Source: a virus. Taken from it: a stretch of 34,733 nt of DNA. Positions 15,815 to 24,164 of this stretch are shown here, piece after piece. The notes under the pieces were generated by a model. The model saw only the letters and a list, made by a program, of their open reading frames with translations, made no database searches and was not told where the DNA came from. The translations under genes and the position numbers were made by a program. Within the stretch, counting starts at the first letter, position 1; every line of letters starts with the position of its first letter. The stretch spans positions 1 to 34,733 of IMG/VR virus record IMGVR_UViG_3300035034_000344. One strand, written 5' to 3'.

Positions 15815-18800
15815 AGGAAAAATAGGTTGTAGTGCTGGTAGGGTTAGAATTTTAGACCCTAACGATTTCAATGGTGTTAATTCATCTGAAAATCAACCAG
15901 TACCATTGGAAGATTTAAATATATCTGTAGTTTTAAAAACATACAGAAAAGGTAGAACAATATTAATTGCTGAAGGTGATAAGAACACTACGGAATCTAG
16001 TGAAACTGTTAGTATAAATTTTATTGAAGGTACGAATCAAGGTGGTAAAAAATCGTTAACTACAAAATATACTGATTTAACTGCTGTTGGTGGTGATGAA
16101 CAAAACGAGGAAACTTTAGGTATTACAAATATCGATATTGAATTTAACGCTTCTATGGCACCATTAGTGACAATAAATTTTATTGATGTTAGAGGTAGTT
16201 CTATCTTCCAAAACGAAGAGAAAACTATAAATAGTGAAAATAAGTACGCAACATTATTTCAATTACCTTATCCACTATTTGAATTAGAAGTTAAGGGATA
16301 TTATGGTAGACCAGTTAAATATTGTTTACATTTAACTAAATTTAGTTCAAAATTTAACGCATCTACTGGTAATTTTGAAATTACGTGTAATTTTATTGGT
16401 CATACATATGCAATGTTTTCAGATTTACTTATTGGTTATTTAAAAGCAATACCATATACTAAAATAGGTCAAGAAAGATATGATAAATATAATGAAACTA
16501 GAGTTGCTGCTGGTGGTACACCAGTATTAAAACTAAGTGAATTAAGTACAAAAATATCTAATATAAATACAACACTAAGTAGGGTAACAGCAAACGATTC
16601 AAGCTCCACTACACTAAATTCGATTAGAGAAGGTCTAGATAAGATAGAAAATATTCGACAATCAATAATTAATTTAGGTTCTTTAATTTCAATAGATAAA
16701 GAATTAGACAATTACAAATATATAATTATGACAGATAATTCAGTTTTCCCTAAAACTGAGGATAAAGAATTTGTTGATTCTTATATTGAAAATGTAACCA
16801 CTATTATAGGTGAATTTAATAATTTAACCGATTCATATAAATTTAATTTAGATGATTTCATTAAACTAAGTAATTCAAAATCATCTGGTGCTAGATTTTA
16901 CGATTCAATAACTAAAAGTGAGTTAAACCCAAATTTTAGTGAATATGATGTAAATGTTAAGATAAAATTAGGTGCTCCTAATGATTTATTTGAAAAGAAA
17001 AAAGAAATATATAATTTTATAAATTCTATTTATCAAGACTCAATAAGTAATGATAAAAAAATAGATATTTTAGACATGTCTTCTTTATTCGATATTTTAG
17101 ACTCACGCAAATCAACGTTAGAAATTTCTGAAAATCAAAAAAGTGAGGAATTAGCTAATAAAATGAAAAATGTTGTTACTGAAGAATTTGGTTTTGAACC
17201 AAATGCTAGAAATATAATTGAAACATTCACAGCTGCTGCTGAAATATTTATGGAATCAATATATTCAGTATCTGAATCAGCAGAAGGCAATTCAAGTAGA
17301 CACACTGAATTAATTAAAGCTTTTGCTGATTTTAAAAATACCGACCAAACTAAAACTAATTTTAATGATAATAAATTCTTACCTTGGCCAGAATACAGAA
17401 AAAGAGACGATGTTAAAAGCGTATATATTGATACATATTTAGGTGAAAACGGTGTTTTAAATAACCCATCAAACGTTGACGAATTGGTATTTATTGAAGA
17501 CTTATTAAGGGCTTTTCATAAATCAAAAGAAGTAGAGGATAAAATTTATCCAGCTTTGGATTTAGAATCCGACACTACATCTTGGTACCCAGTAAATGCA
17601 TTAGATACAACTTTATTTACAAGTATTGAACCTTACTCTAGAGATGAGATAAAAACTAAAGAAGATATAGTTAGATTATTATTAATAAGAGCAATAACTT
17701 TTTTAGGTTACTCCAATATTGATAATTCACTAAAAATAGATGAAATAGAAAATATGGCAAATTTAGAATCTGAGGCGATAATAAGGGTTGTTAAAGATAA
17801 TGTTATTAGACAATCTCTTTCTAAATTAGATGTCAAATCAATATTAGATAGTAAAGGTACTATAAATGGTTTTGAGCGAAAAATACTTGGAAGTGAAACA
17901 GTGACAACATCACCTACAACAACAATTAATTTATCTAGTTATGATTATATATTCACACCTAAATCTGGTGATTGGAGAATATTACCAATAAATAAAGGTT
18001 TTAATAATTTTAATTGGGGTAACGCAACTAAGGAAAATTATATTAATTTAAGGTATTTTAGAGATAGTCTAGGATATGTATTTTCAAGTAATTTTAAATA
18101 TCTAAGTTCATCTAGTTTAAAATTAGATGATGGTTCAACATATGTTAAAATATTAAATCCTAATAACATACCTAATAGACCAACACTATTAAATGATGTT
18201 GATATAGATACAACTAATTTAATAAGTTTTAATGGTTTAATTAGTGATGGGTATTTAAAAAATGCTGGGTTCAACCAATTTGGTGGTGAATTTGGTATTC
18301 AAGAATTCAAACATATGGATTGGGGTGAAGAAACATTAAAAGGTTTACCATTAATGAATATTTTCTACGGTTCCAAAACAAATAGTGGTTTAGCTCTATC
18401 TAGGATATCATCTGGCTCAAAACAAGGTTTAGGAGATGGTAAATCAACCTTTTCTAGGTTTGATTTAAATGATGATAAAGTAGTTGTTAATCTAAAAAAT
18501 GATGAACCATATACTATGCTTGATGGTAAAGATATCCATACCAATTTAGGTGAGAATAGACTATTAATGAATCATTTAATCAATGGTAACCCTAAAGAAA
18601 TAACTTATCCATACATAGAACAAAATAGTACATATGGTTCATTTAGTTTATTTGGTAGTTTATTTTATTATCAACAAAGTTATGCTGAATGTATTGACAA
18701 TAATAATAACGTTTTAATTAACTGTAGTAAATATAGTAAAGCTATGGCATTTTTACACACTATGCCATTCAATTACGTTGAAGACAATGAGGACCCATTT

Positions 18801-21800
18801 TTCCAAAATTCGATTAATAGATTATTCAATACTAAAAGTGCTTTAATTCATGTACCTAGATTATGGTGTGCTTGGATTGGAAGTATATTTTGGAGAAAAG
18901 ATAAATCTTTACCAATAATAGAAGATAATAAAATTGTTGGTGGTGGTTCTGGTAATGGAGACCCAATGATTTGGGGTTATTATTTCTCAAATGGTGCTAT
19001 TGTTAAAAATAGTGCATCATCTTGGACAAATTTTTCTGTTCCAGATTTAAACGAATATTATCCAAGCATATTAAACTCAAATTCTTACGCAAATATAGAA
19101 GATAATCAATTATTATCAACATTACCACTCCAAGTTAAAACACAATTTAAGGAAATATTTTTAGATTTTGTTAATGGTGATGAATCAACAATTAATTTTG
19201 ATGATATAAAATCACGTTTAGAAATATGGAATGGTGATGGTGAAAGTTTTAGAAATCATCTAACACAAGTAAGGGGAGATATTGTATCAGATAAGGGTGT
19301 TTCTTCAGTATCTAAATCTCAATTAATTTCTAGTAATGAATTTAATATTGATAATATTAAATATTATAATATAATCTCACCCTCTTTAGATACAAACGAT
19401 TTATATAATTTATTCTTAGAATTAAAAGGTGATTATAAAAATAATATTGCTATTAAAACTCTAATTGATAGCATGAAAGAAGAGGTAATAATTGTTAACT
19501 CATCACCAATTATTTGGGGAGATAAAGATTACCAAAAACTATCAGTAAATACTTTAATTTCTAGTAATATACCTAGAGAACCTATAACTGTAGAACCAAA
19601 AATACTTGAAGACTATCTAACTAAAATAATTGAAAAATTAAAAGTTGATGCCGATTCTTTATCACCAAATAAAAAAGATAAAAAAGAAAATAAAGAAATA
19701 TTTGGAACATCAAATAAAGATGTTATAAAATTACAATTATATAGACACTGTAAAAATATTTATGATAAATGGTTAGGTGGTTCTGAAAGTATAGATGATA
19801 CCATATTTCAATGTGGTGGTAGAAGTAATGTTGATAGTAAATTAGCTAAACAACACGGAAATACTAAGACTAGATTAATCGATAGTTTTAGGTTTGTAAA
19901 TAGAGCATTTAGAGATATTGGTTCAGAATTATATTTAAACCCAATACCAATTAATAATTATTTAACAAATGATGTTAATATGAGTCTATATGATTCAGTG
20001 TCAAGTTTATTAGCTGCAAATAATTTTGAGTTTAATGTTTTACCTAACTTCATTAATTTTAATGATGATGAAAATTTAAAATCAGTATTTACACCATATA
20101 GTAATTATGCTGATGCTATTGAAGACGGTTCATGTGGACCATCTTTTGTTGCGGTATATATTGGTCAAGGCTCTAAACACTTAGATTTTCCTAGAGCAAA
20201 TTATCCAAACGATGGTTTTGATTTAAGATGTGATGATGGAGGGGTTAGTCTAGAAGTACCAACAGATTTTACATCGCAAGAGGTTAAAGATTACGAAGAC
20301 CCAATAGGTACATTTGTTGTTAAATACGGTCAACAAAATCAAAATATTTTTAAGGATGTTAAATTAGACCAAAGTGAGTTTTCTGAAACAGATGAATCAT
20401 TACAAATTCAAGATGAAATTTCTCAATTAGGTTCGGAAAATAATAGAGGTATAATTGGACAAAATCTTTATAATACATATGCCGTTAGAAGTTATAATGC
20501 TGAGATAGAAATGATGGGTAACGCTATGATTCAACCAATGATGTATTTCCAATTAGATAATATACCTATGTTTCATGGTGCTTATTTAATTAAGAGTGTT
20601 TCTCACTCAATTAAACCCAATCATATGTCAACATTATTTAAAGGTACTAGAATTAGATACCCAGAGACACCTTTAATTTCTTCTACAGACATATACATGG
20701 ATTTATTAGAAACAATGGATACAAGTAGTGCTGGGATAGGTAAGATTGGACGTGTGAGTGGTAAATTAGCTCCTATTATGAGAACAATTGATGAAAATGG
20801 TGGTTCTAACGGTAATATTGCTCAAGGTAATATAACCACAACTGGTATACCTAAAATTGATGGGGTTTATAATAAAAAATTAGGTAATGTAAAAGAGAAT
20901 AAAATGATAACAAATGCTATAATACCCTTAACTGAAATGTTGAAAGCTTTTGTCTCTTGGATGAAGGTTAATGATTTTAAAGGTGATTCTAATGGTTATT
21001 ATACTTATATAACATCTGTATTTAGAGATTTTGATAAGCAAGTTGCTATTAAAGCTGAATACAAAGATGCTGCTGCAACACCAGGAATATCTGCACACGG
21101 ATGGGGTATAGCTTTTGATATACAATTTTTAAGAAAAGATGGTGTTAAAATTGAAAATTATAAAAATACTAAATCATCATTCAAAATTGATACAAATCCA
21201 GCGATACAATGGATGTATGATAATTCTTATGTTTACGGTTTTATAATACCAGCATCACTTAGAGATGGTAAACCATTAGATGAGCACTGGCACTTTGAAT
21301 ATCACGGAACATCTGCTATTTGTTTAATAAAAGAAACTCCAAACATATATGGTTACACCATCGATACAACAAAAGAACAAGACGCTTCAGTTACCAACCC
21401 TAAAAAATTAAACGGTGATGCATCTATATATACTGATTGTGAATATAAATTAGTTAAAGATAGTGGTGATGGACTTGATGATTTAGAAACTAGTAATGTA
21501 AATGTAACAGCTAAAGTTGCACAACTTAAAGTTAAGAATTTACTAAAAGCAGATGGTTTAAATAAACAACAAGTTGCTGGTGTTATGGGTAACATTTATT
21601 TCGAAAGTACGTTTAACCCATCAGCATTAAATAAAGAAGATAACAATGGGTTTAGTTCTTATGGACTTATACAATGGAATCAAAAATATCATCCAGATAA
21701 AACAAAAATAGGTACATCCGTAGAGTCTCAAATTAAATATTTAATTAATGAAACACCTAACTACGAAAAATGGAAAGGTATTGCGTTAGGTAAGAAATTT

Positions 21801-21962
21801 TCTAATTCAGCTGCATATGAATTTGCTAACATTGTTGAGGTTTGTGAACTTTGTAACAAAGGGTATCAAACTTATTATACTAGTTATCAAAATAAAAGGT
21901 CATCATTCGCTTTGGATTTCTTTGAAAGATTTAATGACCCACAAGACGAATTATATTGGTAA
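15804..21962 (+). CDS. Giant baseplate hub with M15 peptidase and tail lysozyme domains
   Basis: About 2052 residues from ATG 15804 (MENRGKIGCSAGRVRILDPN); an in-frame ATG at 15771 would add 11 residues but overlap the previous gene more. The N-terminal 230 residues (INFIDVRGSSIF, YPLFELEVKGYYGRPVKYC, HLTKFSSKFNASTG) resemble hub proteins. A long unrecognised middle follows, then a gp27-like segment near 1550-1640 (GNAMIQPMMYFQLDNIPMFH). At about 1705-1850 is an M15 zinc peptidase: SAHGWGIAFD gives the first His and Asp, and EHWHFEYH supplies the last His. At about 1915-2052 is a phage tail lysozyme-like domain (VAGVMGNIYFESTFNPSALN, SYGLIQWNQKYHP) with a likely catalytic Glu in YFES. The particle would thus carry peptide- and glycan-cutting activities at its tip. 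It is the last gene of the baseplate unit; a host-type promoter overlaps its 3' end. Confidence 0.88.
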   Translation: MENRGKIGCSAGRVRILDPNDFNGVNSSENQPVPLEDLNISVVLKTYRKGRTILIAEGDKNTTESSETVSINFIEGTNQGGKKSLTTKYTDLTAVGGDEQNEETLGITNIDIEFNASMAPLVTINFIDVRGSSIFQNEEKTINSENKYATLFQLPYPLFELEVKGYYGRPVKYCLHLTKFSSKFNASTGNFEITCNFIGHTYAMFSDLLIGYLKAIPYTKIGQERYDKYNETRVAAGGTPVLKLSELSTKISNINTTLSRVTANDSSSTTLNSIREGLDKIENIRQSIINLGSLISIDKELDNYKYIIMTDNSVFPKTEDKEFVDSYIENVTTIIGEFNNLTDSYKFNLDDFIKLSNSKSSGARFYDSITKSELNPNFSEYDVNVKIKLGAPNDLFEKKKEIYNFINSIYQDSISNDKKIDILDMSSLFDILDSRKSTLEISENQKSEELANKMKNVVTEEFGFEPNARNIIETFTAAAEIFMESIYSVSESAEGNSSRHTELIKAFADFKNTDQTKTNFNDNKFLPWPEYRKRDDVKSVYIDTYLGENGVLNNPSNVDELVFIEDLLRAFHKSKEVEDKIYPALDLESDTTSWYPVNALDTTLFTSIEPYSRDEIKTKEDIVRLLLIRAITFLGYSNIDNSLKIDEIENMANLESEAIIRVVKDNVIRQSLSKLDVKSILDSKGTINGFERKILGSETVTTSPTTTINLSSYDYIFTPKSGDWRILPINKGFNNFNWGNATKENYINLRYFRDSLGYVFSSNFKYLSSSSLKLDDGSTYVKILNPNNIPNRPTLLNDVDIDTTNLISFNGLISDGYLKNAGFNQFGGEFGIQEFKHMDWGEETLKGLPLMNIFYGSKTNSGLALSRISSGSKQGLGDGKSTFSRFDLNDDKVVVNLKNDEPYTMLDGKDIHTNLGENRLLMNHLINGNPKEITYPYIEQNSTYGSFSLFGSLFYYQQSYAECIDNNNNVLINCSKYSKAMAFLHTMPFNYVEDNEDPFFQNSINRLFNTKSALIHVPRLWCAWIGSIFWRKDKSLPIIEDNKIVGGGSGNGDPMIWGYYFSNGAIVKNSASSWTNFSVPDLNEYYPSILNSNSYANIEDNQLLSTLPLQVKTQFKEIFLDFVNGDESTINFDDIKSRLEIWNGDGESFRNHLTQVRGDIVSDKGVSSVSKSQLISSNEFNIDNIKYYNIISPSLDTNDLYNLFLELKGDYKNNIAIKTLIDSMKEEVIIVNSSPIIWGDKDYQKLSVNTLISSNIPREPITVEPKILEDYLTKIIEKLKVDADSLSPNKKDKKENKEIFGTSNKDVIKLQLYRHCKNIYDKWLGGSESIDDTIFQCGGRSNVDSKLAKQHGNTKTRLIDSFRFVNRAFRDIGSELYLNPIPINNYLTNDVNMSLYDSVSSLLAANNFEFNVLPNFINFNDDENLKSVFTPYSNYADAIEDGSCGPSFVAVYIGQGSKHLDFPRANYPNDGFDLRCDDGGVSLEVPTDFTSQEVKDYEDPIGTFVVKYGQQNQNIFKDVKLDQSEFSETDESLQIQDEISQLGSENNRGIIGQNLYNTYAVRSYNAEIEMMGNAMIQPMMYFQLDNIPMFHGAYLIKSVSHSIKPNHMSTLFKGTRIRYPETPLISSTDIYMDLLETMDTSSAGIGKIGRVSGKLAPIMRTIDENGGSNGNIAQGNITTTGIPKIDGVYNKKLGNVKENKMITNAIIPLTEMLKAFVSWMKVNDFKGDSNGYYTYITSVFRDFDKQVAIKAEYKDAAATPGISAHGWGIAFDIQFLRKDGVKIENYKNTKSSFKIDTNPAIQWMYDNSYVYGFIIPASLRDGKPLDEHWHFEYHGTSAICLIKETPNIYGYTIDTTKEQDASVTNPKKLNGDASIYTDCEYKLVKDSGDGLDDLETSNVNVTAKVAQLKVKNLLKADGLNKQQVAGVMGNIYFESTFNPSALNKEDNNGFSSYGLIQWNQKYHPDKTKIGTSVESQIKYLINETPNYEKWKGIALGKKFSNSAAYEFANIVEVCELCNKGYQTYYTSYQNKRSSFALDFFERFNDPQDELYW

Positions 21963-21986
21963 ATTAAAAAATTATTAGTACTTTTG
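21956..21986 (+). promoter_or_regulatory. Host-type promoter overlapping end of hub gene
   Basis: TTG (21956-21958, inside the hub's last codons), a 20-bp gap, and TACTTTTG (21979-21986) repeat the -7 octamer and spacing of the promoter at 10916. The ATG at 21991 starts 5 bp after the -7 element, so the transcript would begin at or within a few bases of the start codon, giving a leaderless mRNA. Confidence 0.65.
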
Positions 21987-21990
21987 TTAT

Positions 21991-22629
21991 ATGAAAATAG
22001 GTAACATAGTTTCAAGTATTGATGTTAAAATATCAAACGAATTTAATTTGGTTAAAAATATGGATGAAATTATCCAAGGTTTACCAACATTAATAGTTGG
22101 TTTTGACTACGTTAATAAAAATTATCCAGATTTTAATATCTTAGATAAAGAGATTGAACCTAACATTTATTGGACTTTTAAACGAACAGAAAAACGTGAT
22201 AAATTTGAGGAAGATTTATATTGGTTCAAACAAAAAGTATATGATGATTTATTTAAACAAATAGTTTATATATTCGTTGACCCAATATATTATAGGGGTT
22301 ATGTTATGATTAAATTGTTAAGAAAAATTATAAATATTGAAAATAAATATAGTTTGATGTATAATAATATGATTTATATTTATGGTGATAATTTTATTTT
22401 TGGTTTTGATTTAAACCTTTTAAGGTTCCTTAAATTAGATGTTAATAAAATAAAAAATAAAATTAAGTCAGTAAGCACTGTGTTTTTGGATGATGAGAAG
22501 ATACTTATAGAATATAAAAACAATATTGAAGAACTAAATGATAGAGTTCGATTTATACCTTATTTATTTTCTATTAATAATGAACAAAAATATACTTCTA
22601 GCTTCATTCATATTCCCAGAGAGAGTTGA
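21991..22629 (+). CDS. Unrecognised 212-aa protein, probably non-structural
   Basis: This is a soluble-looking protein rich in Ile, Lys, Asn and Tyr. Notable blocks are MKIGNIVSSIDVKISNEFN, GLPTLIVGFDYV, YPDFNILDKEI, YWTFKRTEKRDKFEEDLYWF and VYIFVDPIYYRGYVMIK. The layout (a strand-turn IVGFDYV, then WTF and a charged ExDLxxF helix) looks like a compact alpha/beta domain; I cannot name the family. No membrane segment or signal peptide is evident. It is read from a host-type promoter rather than the ATATTTAT motif, suggesting earlier expression than its structural neighbours. Its last 50 bp overlap the next gene, so the two are probably made together and may form a complex. Confidence 0.7.
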   Translation: MKIGNIVSSIDVKISNEFNLVKNMDEIIQGLPTLIVGFDYVNKNYPDFNILDKEIEPNIYWTFKRTEKRDKFEEDLYWFKQKVYDDLFKQIVYIFVDPIYYRGYVMIKLLRKIINIENKYSLMYNNMIYIYGDNFIFGFDLNLLRFLKLDVNKIKNKIKSVSTVFLDDEKILIEYKNNIEELNDRVRFIPYLFSINNEQKYTSSFIHIPRES

Positions 22630-22981
22630 ATGGTTTTTAAGCTACTTAGAGACAAAATTTAAAATAACAAAAGATAATGTTTTTTGTTATAAAAACTTAG
22701 ACGATGAATCTAAAGTTATAATGACGTTTAAACTAAGTGTACCAGAAGACAAATCTTTAAATTTAAAAGATTTATTTCCTAACGCCATACCAATACATAA
22801 AAGAGGTAACTGTATTTACACTATAAATGCGTTAAATAGAATGATTGAAAATCTACATCCAGAATCAATTGGTAATATTGATAATAAGTCAATAAAAATA
22901 GATTGGGATGAATATCAGAATAAAATGATAATAATAAACGCCTCAGAACTCAAGATTTTCAATATAATTAAGGTTTTTTAA
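22580..22981 (+). CDS. Unrecognised 133-aa protein overlapping the previous gene
   Basis: I chose the start at ATG 22580 (MNKNILLASFIFPERVEWFL), because a longer frame from 22538 would add 14 hydrophobic residues lying wholly inside the upstream gene. The 133-residue protein has KVIMTFKLSVP, DLKxLFPNAIPIHKRGN, then YTINALNRMIE and IKIDWDEYQNKMIIIN. The FPNA-I-x-x-HKRGN-x-x-YTINALN block looks strongly conserved, as if it were a catalytic or RNA/DNA-binding patch (His, Lys, Arg together), but I cannot assign a family. It overlaps the upstream gene by 50 bp in another frame, implying coupled translation. No terminator follows before the next motif. Confidence 0.65.
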   Translation: MNKNILLASFIFPERVEWFLSYLETKFKITKDNVFCYKNLDDESKVIMTFKLSVPEDKSLNLKDLFPNAIPIHKRGNCIYTINALNRMIENLHPESIGNIDNKSIKIDWDEYQNKMIIINASELKIFNIIKVF

Positions 22982-22990
22982 TATTATATG

Positions 22991-23007
22991 ATATTTATAA
23001 CTATATA
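22991..23007 (+). promoter_or_regulatory. Late-promoter-like motif
   Basis: ATATTTATAACTATATA ends 22 bp before the ATG at 23030. It diverges in its second half (TATA in place of TAAA) but keeps ATATTTAT and its place ahead of a probable virion gene pair. Confidence 0.35.
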
Positions 23008-23029
23008 ACGTTATTAAATTAATAAAATT

Positions 23030-23212
23030 ATGGAGAACGAAAAAAATACTAAAGATTTAAATAGTGCATTAGATGGATATTTAGATAACCCAGCACAAGA
23101 CCCTAACTTAGATTGTAGTTCTGGTACTTGTATAATAAAAGGTGATAAAAGCCTTGTTGAGAGAATCAATAAAAAAATAATAACAGAAGACGGTAGACAA
23201 TTATTATTCTAA
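23030..23212 (+). CDS. Small 60-aa protein ending in KKIITEDGRQLLF
   Basis: This 60-residue acidic protein has an N-terminal disordered part (MENEKNTKDLNSALDGYLDN), a CSSGTC pair of cysteines with CIIKGDKSL, and a C-terminus VERINKKIITEDGRQLLF. The KKIITE segment is the same short signature found at the N-termini of the 3594 and 6943 products, here at the other end of the protein. Its TAA overlaps the ATG of the next gene (TAATG), so the two are translationally coupled and may work together. I recall similar small proteins in T4-like marine phages but cannot give a function. A head or scaffold accessory role is possible. Confidence 0.6.
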   Translation: MENEKNTKDLNSALDGYLDNPAQDPNLDCSSGTCIIKGDKSLVERINKKIITEDGRQLLF

Positions 23213-23925
23213 TGAGAAAAAAAACTAAATTTAATCCAGAATTACTGAAAGAAGAATTGAAGAAATTCAACACTATTAATGAATATACATTTGGTATTGG
23301 TGAAGATGAAGATTTATTATTAGGTAATAACTATGAAATATCTGAAGTGGATGAAGACCCAACAGATAATAATGAAGTAGCACCAGAACCACAACCACAA
23401 AGTGATAACGGTTTAGATGGTGTTGCTGATGAATTAGGTCTTGATGAACCAGAAATGGAAGAACCAGAAATGGAAGAACCAGAAATGGAAGAACCAGTTG
23501 ATGATTCTGTAGAATTAGATGTTACTGAATTAGTTCAAGGTTCTGAGGAAGCTAAAGAAGCTGCTGATAAAGCAACACAAAATACTGAAATTTTATTACA
23601 AAAATTAACAGATTTGGAATCTAAGATTGCAAATATGGATAAAATAACAAATAAGATAGATAATTTAGAAAAAGAAATTGTTGAGAGAAACCCAACTCCA
23701 GTTGAGAAATTAGAGATGCGTTCATTATCATCATTTCCTTATTCACAGAAATTAACTGATTTTTGGGCTGATAAAAAAGGTGCTTATGATGTTATGGACG
23801 GTGACCAAAAAGAAGAAGAGTATTCTTTAACTCAAGACGATGTTGACCAATCTTACTCAGAGGGTGATATTAAAAAAAGTTTTGGTATTGATAAAGATGA
23901 TGAATACGAAGAAGAAGACTTCTAA
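23212..23925 (+). CDS. Very acidic 237-aa protein, possible scaffold/virion core component
   Basis: The N-terminus is basic and Leu-rich (KFNPELLKEELKKFNTINEY). A strongly acidic low-complexity stretch follows, with the five-residue unit EPEME repeated three times, encoded by three perfect 15-bp repeats. Residues about 110-160 are a heptad-like coiled coil (LLQKLTDLESKIANMDKITN, then KIDNLEKEIVER). The C-terminus mixes a short conserved-looking block (MRSLSSFPYSQKLTDFW) with another acidic tail (DDEYEEEDF). The acidic/coiled-coil make-up resembles phage scaffold or prohead-core proteins, but no family is recognised and a tail role is equally possible. Translation is coupled to the 60-residue gene through TAATG, and a strong terminator follows. 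Confidence 0.6.
   Translation: MRKKTKFNPELLKEELKKFNTINEYTFGIGEDEDLLLGNNYEISEVDEDPTDNNEVAPEPQPQSDNGLDGVADELGLDEPEMEEPEMEEPEMEEPVDDSVELDVTELVQGSEEAKEAADKATQNTEILLQKLTDLESKIANMDKITNKIDNLEKEIVERNPTPVEKLEMRSLSSFPYSQKLTDFWADKKGAYDVMDGDQKEEEYSLTQDDVDQSYSEGDIKKSFGIDKDDEYEEEDF
23446..23490 (+). repeat. Three perfect 15-bp coding repeats
   Basis: GAACCAGAAATGGAA occurs three times in tandem and keeps the reading frame, giving EPEME three times. Identity at the DNA level suggests recent slippage or expansion. The copy number is probably variable between related phages. Confidence 0.85.
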
Positions 23926-23943
23926 GATACACAAAAAAATATT

Positions 23944-23969
23944 AAAAGGGTCCTTTCGGGCCCTTTTTT
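23944..23969 (+). terminator. Strong Rho-independent terminator before replication genes
   Basis: AAGGGTCC pairs with GGGCCCTT (one T-G wobble) around TTTC, followed by a six-T run. It separates the acidic-protein unit from the SSB promoters and marks the border between structural and replication modules. Confidence 0.85.
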
Positions 23970-23987
23970 ATTTATTTTACTTTTTTA

Positions 23988-24018
23988 TTGCATTATGGTT
24001 ATTAAGATAGTATATTTG
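23988..24018 (+). promoter_or_regulatory. Host-type promoter P1 upstream of SSB gene
   Basis: TTG (23988-23990), a 20-bp gap, and TATATTTG (24011-24018) match TTG-N~19-TAnnTTTG. The start would be near 24023, giving a 140-base leader for the SSB mRNA. Confidence 0.65.
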
Positions 24019-24063
24019 CTTAAATCACGTGTGTAAAAAAGTTAAAATAGTTTTATATTTTAC

Positions 24064-24093
24064 TTGACTTTTGTGAATAATATCGTATATTTA
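24064..24093 (+). promoter_or_regulatory. Host-type promoter P2 upstream of SSB gene
   Basis: TTGAC (24064), a 19-bp gap after TTG, and TATATTTA (24086-24093) form a second, slightly weaker match in tandem with P1. The start would lie near 24099, leaving a leader of about 65 bases that ends in a run of A residues before the ATG. Confidence 0.6.
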
Positions 24094-24164
24094 AATATGT
24101 TAATGAATTCATTAATATGTATGAAAGTAAATAAATAAGTAAGTAAATTAAAAAAAAAAGTAAA

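Noticed and set aside
22538-22579. Upstream ATG for the 133-aa protein
   Set aside because: The extra 14 residues (hydrophobic) lie inside the previous gene and precede the natural MNKN start; coupling to the upstream gene is satisfied by ATG 22580.
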